Source: Alloalcanivorax gelatiniphagus (GTDB lineage Bacteria; Pseudomonadota; Gammaproteobacteria; Pseudomonadales; Alcanivoracaceae). From it: 64,000 nt of DNA. Shown one piece after another: positions 1 to 9,171 of this stretch; the stretch's first letter is position 1; every line of letters starts with the position of its first letter. The notes beneath the pieces were generated by a model. That model saw nothing but the letters and a program-made list of their open reading frames with translations, was not told the DNA's origin and did no database searches. Location: assembly GCF_005938655.1 (NCBI RefSeq), contig NZ_VCQT01000025.1, forward strand, positions 1 to 64,000, read 5' to 3'. A program made the position numbers and the translations under genes.

Positions 1-1079
1 GGGCCCGGGCCGGGCGCAACCGCGACAAACTGAAGCGGGTCGCCGCCGGGCTCAGCGGCGACGCCGACGCCCCCGCCCTGGTGGAGGCGGACAGCGCCGA
101 CCCGCGCAGCCTGGCCGAGCTGGCCGCCGCCCCCCGGGCGCTGGCCACCACCGTGGGCCCGTACATGCGCCATGGCGAGCCGCTGGTGCGGGCCTGCGTG
201 GAACAGGGTACCCATTATTGCGATCTTACCGGCGAGCCGGAGTTCGTGAACACCCTGATTCCCCGCTACCACGAGGCGGCCCGGAAGGCCGGCTGCGCCA
301 TCGTCAATTGCTGCGGCTTCGATTCCATTCCCCATGACGCCGGCACCCTGTTCACCGTGGGCGAGCTGGCGCGGGCCCATGGCGGCCGCTTGAACGCCCC
401 GGTGCAGGTGGAAGCGGCGGTGTCGTTCTCCGCTTCCTTCTCCGGTGGAACCTGGCAATCGGCACTGGAAGCATTCGCCCGGCCCCGGGAGAACCAGCAG
501 CGCCTGCGCGATGCGCAGGTGCGCCTCAAGCAGTGGTATCCGCGCCGGGTCGGCACGCTGTCATCCCGCCCCCATAAGGACCAGGAACTGGGCGGCTGGC
601 TGGCGCCCATGCCGACCATCGATCCGTTGGTGGTGCTGCGCTCGGCCCAGGCCCTTGAGGAGTATGGCCCGTCGTTTCGCTATGGCCATTATCTGCGCAC
701 CGGCGGCCTGCCCCGCTTGATGGCCGGTGCCGCCGGCGTCGGTGGGCTGGTGCTGGCCGCGCAGATCGGTCCGCTGCGGCGACGGCTGTTGAAAAGCCGG
801 CCCGCCGGCGAAGGGCCGGATCAGGCGACCCGGGCCCGGTCCTGGTTCCAGGTCCGTTTTCGCGGCCGCTGTGGCGACACCGAGGTGCGCTGCCGGGTGG
901 CCGGCGGCGACCCGGGCTACGATGAAACCGCGAAAATGCTCTCGGAAACCCTGATGGGGCTGGGTCTGGATCAAGCCGGCCCGGCGCACACCGGCGTGGT
1001 CACGCCGGTGATGGCCCTGGGCGAGCGTTTGATCGAGCGGCTGATGGCCGCCGGCATGGTGTTCGAGCGGGAGGCCTGA
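1..1079 (+). CDS. Saccharopine dehydrogenase-family oxidoreductase (trans-acting enoyl reductase type), 5' end missing
   Basis: The frame is open from base 3, so the true start lies upstream of the window and the N-terminal nucleotide-binding loop is not visible. The visible part matches the saccharopine-dehydrogenase-like NAD(P)-binding family: the stretch VGPYMRHGEPLVRACVEQGT, then HYCDLTGE, and NCCGFDSIPHD further on, are typical. A hydrophobic patch (LMAGAAGVGGLVLAAQIG) sits in the second half, as in membrane-associated members. The family reduces or rearranges acyl or ketone substrates, but the substrate here is unknown. It ends one base before the convergent hydrolase at 1080, so the two stop codons abut. 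Confidence 0.85.
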   Translation, partial: ARAGRNRDKLKRVAAGLSGDADAPALVEADSADPRSLAELAAAPRALATTVGPYMRHGEPLVRACVEQGTHYCDLTGEPEFVNTLIPRYHEAARKAGCAIVNCCGFDSIPHDAGTLFTVGELARAHGGRLNAPVQVEAAVSFSASFSGGTWQSALEAFARPRENQQRLRDAQVRLKQWYPRRVGTLSSRPHKDQELGGWLAPMPTIDPLVVLRSAQALEEYGPSFRYGHYLRTGGLPRLMAGAAGVGGLVLAAQIGPLRRRLLKSRPAGEGPDQATRARSWFQVRFRGRCGDTEVRCRVAGGDPGYDETAKMLSETLMGLGLDQAGPAHTGVVTPVMALGERLIERLMAAGMVFEREA

Positions 1080-1940
1080 TCAGGCCTCCGGGGCGTCCAG
1101 AAACTTGCGCACCTCGGTGGCCACCGGCGCCGGGTCATCCATATGCAGATGGTGGCGGCCCGGCAGCCGGCCCACGGTGACATCGGCCAGCCAGGCGATG
1201 CGATGGTCGAAGCGGCCGTCGCCGCCGAGCCCCTGGTCGCCGAGAATCAGCAGGGTCGGAACCGGGATCGCCCGCACGAAACCTTCCACCTGCTCCTCGG
1301 TGAGGCGCAGCGACGAGGTCAGCCGCAGGCGCGCGTCGGCGCGCCAGGTCCAGCCCCCTTCCACTGGTTCCAGGCCGCGTTCGCAGAGCAGCCGGGCGGA
1401 GGCTTCCTCCAGCCCGCCCAGCGCCGGCAGCCGGGCGGCCACCGCCTGTTCGGGGTCGGCGTACACCGGTTTGCGTTTACCCGGCAGGGTCAGCATCTGC
1501 TCGATTGCCTTGCGCAGGGTCTCCGGGGCGTCGCCACCGGCGGTGGCCGGCGGGCCCAGGCCCTCGATCAGCACCAGCTTGTCCACCCGCTCCGGGAAGG
1601 TGCCGGCGAACAGGCAGGCCACCCCGGCGCCCATGGAGTGGCCCATCAGTACGAAGCGCTCCCAGCCCAGGGCGTCGGCCACCGCCAGCACGTCGCGCAC
1701 ATGGTCCACGTAATGGGTGGCCTGGTGCGGCGGCCGGTGGTCGGAGTGGCCGTGGCCGGCGAAATCCAGCGCCACCATGGGGTTTGGCAGCTTGCCCGCC
1801 AGCGGCAGGAACGAGGCGGCGTTGTCCAGCCAGCCGTGCAACGCCAGGATCGGCACGCCCTCGCCCTGCCATTGCAGCGCCGCCAGTTGCTGGCCATGGA
1901 CCTGGAAGCGACGTTCCGTGGGCGGCTCAGAGCGCCACAT
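1080..1940 (-). CDS. Alpha/beta-fold hydrolase
   Basis: This is a predicted serine hydrolase of about 286 residues. It shows the [13 protein letters not shown] oxyanion region, the nucleophile elbow GHSMGAG and a late catalytic-His candidate in GRHHLHMDD. The start at ATG 1940 is preferred because GGGAG lies about 8 bases upstream; it overlaps the end of the upstream hydrolase gene by 14 bases. A longer frame opening at 1967 has less support. The overlap and shared orientation suggest a two-gene operon of hydrolases. The family contains esterases, lipases and epoxide hydrolases, so the substrate cannot be assigned. Confidence 0.88.
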   Translation of the reverse strand: MWRSEPPTERRFQVHGQQLAALQWQGEGVPILALHGWLDNAASFLPLAGKLPNPMVALDFAGHGHSDHRPPHQATHYVDHVRDVLAVADALGWERFVLMGHSMGAGVACLFAGTFPERVDKLVLIEGLGPPATAGGDAPETLRKAIEQMLTLPGKRKPVYADPEQAVAARLPALGGLEEASARLLCERGLEPVEGGWTWRADARLRLTSSLRLTEEQVEGFVRAIPVPTLLILGDQGLGGDGRFDHRIAWLADVTVGRLPGRHHLHMDDPAPVATEVRKFLDAPEA

Positions 1941-2769
1941 CACGCTGCTCCCGATGGTCGGCGCCAAGCAGATCGTCCAGGGTGGCCAGCACCAGGGCGG
2001 CGGTGCCCTCGGGACGTTCCAGCGGGTACATGTGGCTGCCCGGCGCGAACAGCCGCTTCATGCGGTGGCGCCGGGCATGGCGGGCGCCACCCTTCTGGAA
2101 CAGGTCCGGCGACCCTTCCCCGGTGATCAGAGCGCCGGGCACCTTGAGGCGGGGCAGCGAGGTGACGCCGGTGGGGGTCTCATTGAACACCGCCACTTCC
2201 ACCTCCGGGCGGAAGCGCAGCCGCCAGCCGTCCCCGTGGCGTTCCAGGCCGTGCTCCAGGTAGTGCTTCAGGGAGCGCGGATCAAATGCCTTGAACAGGC
2301 CCCGGGAGTTGAAGTAGCTCTCCACGTCGTCCCAGCTGGCCCAGTAGTCCAGGCGCCCCTTGCTCTTCTTCGCCGGCGAGAGCGCCTCCCCGAAACCGAT
2401 CGCCTTGCCCACCCGGAAGACCAGCCCGTGGAGGCCATTGGCCACCGGCGGGTCGAGCATCACCAGCGCCTGGAACCAGTCCGGATGGCGGTGCGCCACC
2501 CAGAACATCAGCACCGACCCCATGGAGTGGCCCAGGCCGATCATCGGCTTGGGCAGGGGCTCAAGAAAGGCCTCCAGTTCCAGGCTCAGGCTTTCCCAGT
2601 TGGCGTCCACCGGATAGCGCGGGTCCTGCCCCAGGCACTCCGCCACGCGCACGTCGTAGTGGTCGCGGAGGGGGTCGAGAAAGGTGTCGTAGCTATGGCC
2701 GGGAACACCGTTGGCGTGGGCAAACGCCAGCACCGGCTTGGGACCGGGCCGCGGGGCGGCGTCGTTCAT
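1927..2769 (-). CDS. Alpha/beta-fold hydrolase
   Basis: A second serine hydrolase, about 280 residues. [18 protein letters not shown] is the oxyanion-hole region, [10 protein letters not shown] is the nucleophile elbow, and [13 protein letters not shown] near the C-terminus supplies the catalytic His. The start at ATG 2769 follows a strong GGAGGA; the open frame extends a further 31 codons upstream but without a ribosome site. It is the first gene of the pair with the downstream hydrolase and is divergent from xthA, with about 115 bases between the starts. Substrate unknown. Confidence 0.88.
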   Translation of the reverse strand: MNDAAPRPGPKPVLAFAHANGVPGHSYDTFLDPLRDHYDVRVAECLGQDPRYPVDANWESLSLELEAFLEPLPKPMIGLGHSMGSVLMFWVAHRHPDWFQALVMLDPPVANGLHGLVFRVGKAIGFGEALSPAKKSKGRLDYWASWDDVESYFNSRGLFKAFDPRSLKHYLEHGLERHGDGWRLRFRPEVEVAVFNETPTGVTSLPRLKVPGALITGEGSPDLFQKGGARHARRHRMKRLFAPGSHMYPLERPEGTAALVLATLDDLLGADHREQRDVAL

Positions 2770-2883
2770 TGTCTGTCTCCTCCAATCCGAGCGCGGATGA
2801 TAACCTCCCCGCCGGCCAAACTCATGGATCGATTCAACCACCGGCCATGCGGTGGTGTACAATGCGCCGCAAACGGAGGTGAT

Positions 2884-3708
2884 ATGACGCTGATTTCATT
2901 CAATATCAATGGCATTCGCGCCCGTCTCCATCAGTTGGAGACGTTGCTGGAAAAGTATCAGCCGACCCTGGTGGGTCTGCAGGAAACCAAGGTTCAGGAC
3001 AGCGAGTTTCCGGAGCAGGCGGTACGCGACCTGGGCTACCACCCCTACTACTTTGGCCAGAAGGGCCACTATGGCGTGGCGCTGCTCACCCGCGAGCCGC
3101 TCGAGGCGGTGCGCTACGGCTTCCCCGGCGATGGCGAGGATGCACAGAAGCGCATGATCATCGGCCGCTTCAATGACGCCGACGGCAAGCCGGTCACCGT
3201 GCTCAACGGGTATTTTCCCCAGGGCGAGAACCGGGAGCATCCGGTGAAATTCCCGGCCAAGGAAAAGTTCTACCAGGATCTGCAGGACTACCTGGAACAG
3301 CACCACAGCCCGGACGAACAGCTGGCGATCATGGGCGATTTCAATATCTCCTCCACCGACCGGGATATCGGCATCGGCGAGGCCAACCGCAAGCGCTGGC
3401 TGCGCGAAGGCAAAACCAGCTTCCTGCCCGAGGAACGGGAATGGTGGCAACGTCTGCTGGGCTGGGGCCTGACCGATACCTTCCGTCACCGTTTCCCGGA
3501 CACCGACGACGTGTTCTCCTGGTTCGACTATCGCTCCAAGGGCTTCGACCGGGACCCGCGCCGGGGCCTGCGTATCGACACCGTGCTGGCCACCCCGGCG
3601 CTGCTGGAACGGCTCACCGACACCGGCGTGGATTACGATATTCGCGGCATGGAACGGCCCTCGGACCACTGTCCGGTGTGGAGCCGGTTCGATAACCTGC
3701 CCTCATGA
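2884..3708 (+). CDS. xthA: Exodeoxyribonuclease III
   Basis: An AP endonuclease and 3'-5' exonuclease of base-excision repair, 274 residues against about 268 in Escherichia coli. The exonuclease-endonuclease-phosphatase fold motifs are in order: [18 protein letters not shown] (metal-binding Glu), [16 protein letters not shown], a central WFDYRS and the terminal PSDHCPV with the catalytic Asp-His. The ATG at 2884 follows a near-perfect GGAGGTGAT only a few bases away. Its stop overlaps the start of the next gene as ATGA, so the two are translationally coupled. Confidence 0.95.
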   Translation: MTLISFNINGIRARLHQLETLLEKYQPTLVGLQETKVQDSEFPEQAVRDLGYHPYYFGQKGHYGVALLTREPLEAVRYGFPGDGEDAQKRMIIGRFNDADGKPVTVLNGYFPQGENREHPVKFPAKEKFYQDLQDYLEQHHSPDEQLAIMGDFNISSTDRDIGIGEANRKRWLREGKTSFLPEEREWWQRLLGWGLTDTFRHRFPDTDDVFSWFDYRSKGFDRDPRRGLRIDTVLATPALLERLTDTGVDYDIRGMERPSDHCPVWSRFDNLPS

Positions 3709-4715
3709 GCGTTCATGTCCACCTGAAGAAGCTGCGCCCGGGGCTCGATTCCCTGGGCTTCATCATCGACCTGGTGATGATCGTGCTGGTGATCGTCAAC
3801 CTGGCGCTGATCGTGTTCGACTGGGCCTTTCGGGTGGAATCGGTGCAGGAATTGCTGCGCGCCGGGGTACCCGGGTTCTTCACCTTCTACAAGGAACAGA
3901 TCCACGCCAATTTCTTCGAAATCGATCTGGCCTTCGTCACCGTCTATCTCACCGAGTTCGTCATCCGCTGGGGCTTCGCCATCGGCCGGCGCACCTATCA
4001 CCGCTGGTTCTTCTACCCGTTCATACACTGGTACGACCTGCTTGGCTGTATTCCGGTGGGAAGCTTCCGCTGGCTGCGGATTCTGCGGGTGGTGAGCCTG
4101 ATGTTCCGGCTGCAGAAGATGGGTGTGGTGGATTTCCGCGACACCTATCTGGGCCGCACCGTGATCAAGTACTACAAGGTGTTGATGGAGGAAATCTCCG
4201 ACCGGGTGGTGATCAATGTGCTGGAAGGCGCGCAGCGGGAAATCCGCACCGGCGGCCCGATGATGCACCGCATCGAAAGCGAGGTGCTGGCGCCCCGCCG
4301 TGAGCAGCTGGTGGACTATGTGGCCGGCCGGGTGGCCGCGGCCGCTTGCCGGGGCCACGAACAGTATCGGGACCGGCTCGGCGAATACCTGGTTTATCTC
4401 ACCGACGAAGCGGTGCAGCGCACCGCCGCCGGCCAGCGCCTGGCGCGGATGCCGGTGGCCGGGCCCCGCGCCATCGCCCTGCTCGGCGAAACCGTGCGCG
4501 ACAGCGGCACCGCGCTGGTGGACCAGTTGGTGGAAGACATCAGCTCACCGGCCAACCGGCCCCAGCTGGACAAGCTGATCGACGACCTGATCATCGCGTC
4601 CGGCGGCGGTGGCGAACAGCTCAACGAGATGGTGAAACAGACGCTGCTGGAAATCCTCGACCATGTGAAGGCCCAGGTGGCGGTGCAGCACTGGAAGGAA
4701 GACGAACAATTCTAG
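3705..4715 (+). CDS. Voltage-sensor-like membrane protein (ion transporter family) without a pore module
   Basis: 336 residues. Four N-terminal membrane segments are visible at about 17-40, 70-93, 101-118 and 119-138. The fourth carries regularly spaced basic residues (R122, R125, R128, R135, K138), and the second has an acidic and basic pattern (E84, R88) as in voltage-sensor domains. After this there is no pore helix, no TxGYG-like filter and no further membrane pair. About 195 soluble residues follow, predicted helical and ending in an amphipathic region rich in charged residues. It overlaps xthA by four bases. It may be a proton channel or a sensor. The function is unknown. Confidence 0.7.
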   Translation: MSVHVHLKKLRPGLDSLGFIIDLVMIVLVIVNLALIVFDWAFRVESVQELLRAGVPGFFTFYKEQIHANFFEIDLAFVTVYLTEFVIRWGFAIGRRTYHRWFFYPFIHWYDLLGCIPVGSFRWLRILRVVSLMFRLQKMGVVDFRDTYLGRTVIKYYKVLMEEISDRVVINVLEGAQREIRTGGPMMHRIESEVLAPRREQLVDYVAGRVAAAACRGHEQYRDRLGEYLVYLTDEAVQRTAAGQRLARMPVAGPRAIALLGETVRDSGTALVDQLVEDISSPANRPQLDKLIDDLIIASGGGGEQLNEMVKQTLLEILDHVKAQVAVQHWKEDEQF

Positions 4716-5173
4716 CCCGGGCCGCGCATCCATAGCAGGCGGGCGCCACCGGGCGCCGCCACCTCCACGTCCAGCGCCGCCACCGTGCCGACCCGGAACG
4801 AAGGCCGCGCGGTCGGCTCGCCGATCCAGGCGGCGGTGAGCAGGGACACCAGCGGCATATGGCTGACCAGCACCGTGTTGTCCTGTTCCGGCTGTAGTAT
4901 CAGCCAGTCGAAAAACGCCTGGGGACGCGCCTCCGGCACCAGCCAGCCGCAGGCCTCCTGCTCCTGGCCACCGAACGCCCGGGCGATGCACAGGGCGGTT
5001 TGCTGGGCCCGGCGGTAGGGGCTGGCGATCAGCCGCTCCACCTGTATTCCCTCCGCGCGCAGATCCTGCCATAACGCCAGCACCTCCAGACGGCCACGCT
5101 CGGTGAGCGGCCGTTCCGCGTCGGTGGGAGCCTGGGCCACGGCTTCACCGTGACGGCACAGATAGAGTCTCAA
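4712..5173 (-). CDS. sixA: Phosphohistidine phosphatase SixA
   Basis: A small histidine phosphatase of 153 residues. The N-terminal LCRHGEA motif carries the catalytic His, ASPYRRAQQT is the second conserved arginine region, and VSHMPLVS supplies the second active-site His. In Escherichia coli SixA removes phosphate from histidine phosphocarrier domains such as NPr or ArcB. The start is TTG at 5173, overlapping the gpsA stop as TTGA. The gpsA-sixA order is the usual one in pseudomonad-like genomes. Its stop overlaps the end of the convergent channel-like gene by four bases. Confidence 0.93.
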   Translation of the reverse strand: MRLYLCRHGEAVAQAPTDAERPLTERGRLEVLALWQDLRAEGIQVERLIASPYRRAQQTALCIARAFGGQEQEACGWLVPEARPQAFFDWLILQPEQDNTVLVSHMPLVSLLTAAWIGEPTARPSFRVGTVAALDVEVAAPGGARLLWMRGPG

Positions 5174-6216
5174 GCGGTTCCCCCGTGAAAACTGAACTCC
5201 ACGTCGTGCTTGTGCTCGCCGCCCATCAACCGGGCGATCATGGTGTCCAGCGGCTTGCCCTCGTAGATGATCTCATAGAGCGCCGTGGCCAGCGGCATAT
5301 AAACGCCCAGCTGCCGGGCCCGGGTGGCCACCAGGCGGATGGTGTTGAGGCCCTCGGCGGTCTGGCCCAGGGCTTCCAGGGCCTGGTCCAGGTCCTGGCC
5401 ACTGCCCAGGGCGTGGCCGAGCCGGTAGTTGCGCGACAGCGACGAGGAGCAGGTGGCGATCAGATCCCCTACCCCGGACAGTCCCAGGAAGGTGAGCGGG
5501 TTGGCGCCCAGCTCCACAGCGAAGCGGCTCATTTCCGCCAGCGCCCGGGTCAGCATGAAGCTGCGGCTGTTCTCGCCGATGCCGATGGCCGCCGCCATGC
5601 CGGAGGCCACCGCGTAGATGTTCTTGAGCGCCCCACCCAGCTCCACGCCGTAGATGTCCGGGTTGTCGTAGACGCGGAAGTAGTCGCAGCCCAGCGCCGT
5701 CTGCACGGTCTGGCACAGGGCCTGGTCCGGGCTGGCGATCACGGTGCCGGTGAATTTCCGTTCGACGATTTCCCGGGCCAGGTTGGGTCCGCTCAGCACG
5801 CCGATGCGCGCCTGCTCCCATTCCCGCTTGAGCAACTGGCTCATCAGCAGAAAACCGTCTTCATAAATGCCCTTGGTGCAGCTCACCACCAGGGTGCCCT
5901 CGGCCACCTTGGGACGGGCCTGGCGCAGCACCTCCACGAAGGCGCTGGAAGGCACCGCCACGAACACCAGGTCGGCGCCGTCCAGCACCTCATCCAGGCT
6001 TTCCGTGGCCTGCACGCCCTCGGGCAGGGACTGGCCCGGCAGGTAACGCGGGTTTTCCCGGTCCTCGTTGATGGCGGCGGCGGTTTCCGGGTCCCGCACC
6101 CAGAGCCGGGTACAGTGGCCGTTTTCCGCCAGAATGCTGGCCATGGCGGTCCCGAAACTGCCACCCCCCAGGATCGCGGCGGTGTGTCGGTTCTGGTCCT
6201 GTTCGTTGTGCTCCAT
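5170..6216 (-). CDS. gpsA: Glycerol-3-phosphate dehydrogenase [NAD(P)+]
   Basis: Makes sn-glycerol 3-phosphate from dihydroxyacetone phosphate for phospholipid synthesis. 348 residues, normal for the family. The Rossmann loop ILGGGSFGTAMA is near residue 15, VSCTKGI follows, GPNLAREI marks the substrate region, and ELGGALKNIYAVASG carries the catalytic Lys. The C-terminal half contains FLGLSGVGDLIATC and NYRLG. The start at ATG 6216 has GAGGGG about 10 bases upstream. It is cotranscribed with sixA. The window shows no obvious regulator site. Confidence 0.96.
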   Translation of the reverse strand: MEHNEQDQNRHTAAILGGGSFGTAMASILAENGHCTRLWVRDPETAAAINEDRENPRYLPGQSLPEGVQATESLDEVLDGADLVFVAVPSSAFVEVLRQARPKVAEGTLVVSCTKGIYEDGFLLMSQLLKREWEQARIGVLSGPNLAREIVERKFTGTVIASPDQALCQTVQTALGCDYFRVYDNPDIYGVELGGALKNIYAVASGMAAAIGIGENSRSFMLTRALAEMSRFAVELGANPLTFLGLSGVGDLIATCSSSLSRNYRLGHALGSGQDLDQALEALGQTAEGLNTIRLVATRARQLGVYMPLATALYEIIYEGKPLDTMIARLMGGEHKHDVEFSFHGGTA

Positions 6217-6317
6217 CGGGCGGCGCCCCTCGGCTTCGGCGCGCGCCGGGCCGTGCTTGACGGCGGCGGCGCGCGGGAAATTTCCGGCATCATAGGACCT
6301 GCCGGATCAAAATGCGA

Positions 6318-8198
6318 TCAGGCGCGTTCCGCCTGGGCCTGCAGCAACCGGTTGAGGCGCCGGGCGGTGGCCGCCGGGTCCTTGGGCAGGCGCCCCTCGG
6401 CGAGCAACGCCTGGTCCAGCAGCAGCTCGGCGATCTCGTCGAAACCGGCCTGGTCCTCGATGCCCTGCAGCCGCGCCAGCAGCGGGTGGGACAGGTTCAC
6501 CTCCAGGGCTGGCTTGCTCTCCGGCGCCGGCTGGCCGGCGGCCTCCAGCATCTGACGCAGCTGCGGGCCCAGTTCGTCCTCGCCGAGCACCAGACAGGCC
6601 GGGGATTCCACCAGCCGGCCGGTGGGCCGCACCTCGGTGACCTGGTCGCCGAGGCTGTCCGCCAGCCGCTTGATCAGCGGATCATCCTGCTCGGCGGCCT
6701 TGGCCTCCTCCTCCCGGTCGTCCATGTCCAGCTGGCCCCGGGCCGCGTTGACCAGTTTCTTGCCCTGATACTCGTCCAGGTAGTTGGTCATCCACTCGTC
6801 CACCCGGCCGGTGAGCAGCAGTACCTCGATGCCTTTCTTGCGGAACACTTCCAGGTGCGGGCTGTTGCGGGCCGCGTCCAGATTGTCGGCGAGCAGGTAG
6901 TAGATCTTGTCCTGGCCGTCGCCGGCCCGTTCCAGGTAACGGTCCAGGGACACCGCGCCGGGGGCGCCTTCCTCGGTGGAGGGGAAACGCAGCAAGGCGG
7001 CGATGGCCTCCCGGTTGTCCGGGTCCTCGCCGATGCCTTCCTTCAGCACCTCACCGAACTGGGCCCAGAAGGTGGCGTACTTGTCCTGGTCGTTGCCCAG
7101 TTTCTTGAGCATCTGCAGCACCCGCTTGGTGAGCGCGGCGCGGATCTTGCGCACCGGGCCGTAGTCCTGCAACAGCTCGCGGCTCACGTTGAGCGGCAAG
7201 TTGGGCGCGTCGATCACGCCCTTGATAAAGCGCAGGTACATGGGCAGGAACTGCTCCGCGTCGTCCATGATGAACACGCGCTGCACGTACAGTTTCAGGC
7301 CACGGCTGGCGTCACGGTGGTACAGGTCGAACGGGGCCCGGGCCGGCACATACAGCAGGCTGGTGTATTCCAGGGCGCCTTCCACCTTGTTGTGGCTCCA
7401 GGTCAGGGCATCCTGGAAATCGTGGCTGATATGCCGGTAGAAGTTCTGGTATTCCTCGTCGCTGACCTCGGTGCGCGGCCGCTGCCACAGGGCGGTGGCG
7501 GAGTTGACGGCGCGCCATTCGCTTTCACCCTGCTCGCCCTCGCCGCCGGTTTCCGCCTGTTCAGGCATCAGAATCGGAAAGGCCACGTGGTCGGAATACT
7601 GCTGCACCACCGAGCGCACCTTGTCGGCGTCCAGGAATTCCCGGGCATCGTCGCGCAGGTGCAGCACCACGGAGGTGCCACGCTGTTCGCGCTCGACGGT
7701 CTCCACGGTGAATTCGCCCTGGCCGTCGCTTTCCCAGCGCACCCCGGCGGAGGCCGGCTCGCCGGCCCGGCGGCTGAACACCTCCACCCGCTCGGCGACG
7801 ATAAAGGCGGAATAGAAGCCGACCCCGAACTGACCGATCAGCTGGGCGTCCTTCTTGCGGTCGCCGGTCAGGTTGGCCAGGAATTTCTCGGTGCCGGAAC
7901 GGGCGATGGTGCCCAGGTTGTCCACCGCGTCCTCGCGGCTCATGCCAATGCCGTTATCGGCGATGGTCAGGGTGCCGGCGTCGGCGTTCACCGACAGCCG
8001 GATCCAGGGTTCCGGATCGTTTTCCATCAGGCTGTCGTCGTCCAGGGCCTGGAAACGCAGCTTGTCGCAGGCATCGGAGGCGTTGGAAATCAGTTCCCGC
8101 AGGAAGATTTCCCGGTTGCTGTAGAGGGAATGCACCATCAGGTGCAGCAGGCGGGATACTTCCGCCTGGAAACCACGGGTTTCGCGGTCCTGACTCAT
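6318..8198 (-). CDS. htpG: Molecular chaperone HtpG (Hsp90)
   Basis: 626 residues. The N-terminal GHKL ATPase domain shows REIFLRELISNASDACDK, then IADNGIGMSREDA, GTIARSGT and IGQFGVGFYSAFIVA. A middle domain (VSRELLQDYGPVRKIRAALT) and a C-terminal dimerisation region follow, as in bacterial Hsp90. The ATG at 8198 is chosen because GGAG lies 9 bases upstream; a GTG five codons further out is the only longer option. The gene stands alone, transcribed away from gpsA's upstream side, with a promoter candidate overlapping the end of the upstream epimerase gene. Confidence 0.97.
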   Translation of the reverse strand: MSQDRETRGFQAEVSRLLHLMVHSLYSNREIFLRELISNASDACDKLRFQALDDDSLMENDPEPWIRLSVNADAGTLTIADNGIGMSREDAVDNLGTIARSGTEKFLANLTGDRKKDAQLIGQFGVGFYSAFIVAERVEVFSRRAGEPASAGVRWESDGQGEFTVETVEREQRGTSVVLHLRDDAREFLDADKVRSVVQQYSDHVAFPILMPEQAETGGEGEQGESEWRAVNSATALWQRPRTEVSDEEYQNFYRHISHDFQDALTWSHNKVEGALEYTSLLYVPARAPFDLYHRDASRGLKLYVQRVFIMDDAEQFLPMYLRFIKGVIDAPNLPLNVSRELLQDYGPVRKIRAALTKRVLQMLKKLGNDQDKYATFWAQFGEVLKEGIGEDPDNREAIAALLRFPSTEEGAPGAVSLDRYLERAGDGQDKIYYLLADNLDAARNSPHLEVFRKKGIEVLLLTGRVDEWMTNYLDEYQGKKLVNAARGQLDMDDREEEAKAAEQDDPLIKRLADSLGDQVTEVRPTGRLVESPACLVLGEDELGPQLRQMLEAAGQPAPESKPALEVNLSHPLLARLQGIEDQAGFDEIAELLLDQALLAEGRLPKDPAATARRLNRLLQAQAERA

Positions 8199-8241
8199 CG
8201 TTATGTTCTCCACCAGAAATCAGTGTGTAAGGCTGGCTGCA

Positions 8242-8270
8242 AAGATAAGCCCGACCCCACGGATTTCAAG
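8242..8270 (-). promoter_or_regulatory. Candidate htpG promoter overlapping the upstream stop codon
   Basis: On the minus strand CTTGAAA starts at 8270 and shares bases with the TGA of the upstream epimerase gene. As a sigma-70 site it reads TTGAAA, a 16-base gap, then TATCTT. CTTGAAA is also the perfect -35 sequence of heat-shock sigma-32 promoters, but the expected CCCCAT-type -10 is not present. Heat-shock control is therefore only a possibility. Confidence 0.35.
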
Positions 8271-9171
8271 AGTCAGCGACCAGATCGGCCAGCGCCTGTT
8301 CCAGAACCGGGTGGCGAAAACTGAAGCCCTGGTCCTCCAGCCGGCGCGGATAGACCCGCTGGCCGCCCAGCAGCATGCCGGACAGCTCACCGAGCAGCAG
8401 CTTGAGCAGCGGCGCCGGCGCCACCCAGGGCGCCGGGCGATGCACCGCCGAGGCCAGGGCACGGTGGAAATGCCGCTGGGTCACCGGATGGGGGGCGGTG
8501 GCGTTGAAAATGCCCTCCACCGCCGGGCTCTCCAGGGCGCGCATCAGAATGGTGGTCATATCGTCCAGGTGAATCCAGCTCAGCCACTGGGCGCCGTTGC
8601 CGAGCCGCGCCCCCAGGCCAAGGCGGTACACCGGCAGCAGCTTGGCGAGCATGCCGCCGTCCCGGCCCAGCACCACGCCGGTGCGGATCAGGCACAGGCG
8701 CATGCCCAGCCGCTGGGATTCCCGGGCGGTCTGTTCCCAGCTGTCGCAGAGCCGGTAACCGAAATCCTTGCGGCGGGCGGAGCTGTGCTCGGTGAGTTCC
8801 GCGTCGCCGGCATCGCCGTAGAAGCCCACCGCCGAACCGCTGACCAGCACCGGCGGGGTGTGCGTCAGGCGCCGGCACAGCTCCACCACCGCCCGGGTGG
8901 TGCGCACCCGGGAGGCCAGCAAGCGGTCCTTGCGGGGCCCGGTCCAGCGGCCGCTGAACAGGTTCTCGCCGGCCAGGTTGACGATGCCGTCCAGCACCTC
9001 GTGGTCGGCGATTTCGTCCAGGGAAGCCACCACCCGGGTATCCGGCGGCAGCACCGGGCGGGCCCGGGCCGGACGGCGGCTCAGCACCACCGGCCGGTGG
9101 CCGGCACTGACCAGGCGGGCGCACAGGGCCCGCCCGATAAAACCGCTGCCGCCGGTGACCAGAACCTTCAT
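8266..9171 (-). CDS. TIGR01777-family epimerase/NAD-dependent sugar-nucleotide-type oxidoreductase (YfcH-like)
   Basis: 301 residues of the extended short-chain dehydrogenase type. The Rossmann motif VTGGSGFIGRALC is at residues 5-17, and IVNLAGENLFSGRW and LVSGSAVGFYGDAG follow, typical of YfcH proteins. The usual Tyr-x3-Lys catalytic pair is not conserved in this branch. A C-terminal DUF1731-like segment carries LLLGELSGMLLGGQRVYP. Its start overlaps the stop of the upstream membrane-protein gene by four bases (ATGA), so the two are probably cotranscribed. The physiological role is not established for the family, though YfcH affects cell division in some species. Confidence 0.9.
   Translation of the reverse strand: MKVLVTGGSGFIGRALCARLVSAGHRPVVLSRRPARARPVLPPDTRVVASLDEIADHEVLDGIVNLAGENLFSGRWTGPRKDRLLASRVRTTRAVVELCRRLTHTPPVLVSGSAVGFYGDAGDAELTEHSSARRKDFGYRLCDSWEQTARESQRLGMRLCLIRTGVVLGRDGGMLAKLLPVYRLGLGARLGNGAQWLSWIHLDDMTTILMRALESPAVEGIFNATAPHPVTQRHFHRALASAVHRPAPWVAPAPLLKLLLGELSGMLLGGQRVYPRRLEDQGFSFRHPVLEQALADLVADS

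Noticed and set aside
8242-8270. A firm sigma-32 heat-shock promoter for htpG
   Set aside because: Only the -35 CTTGAAA fits; the CCCCAT-type -10 is missing, so it is listed as a general promoter candidate only.
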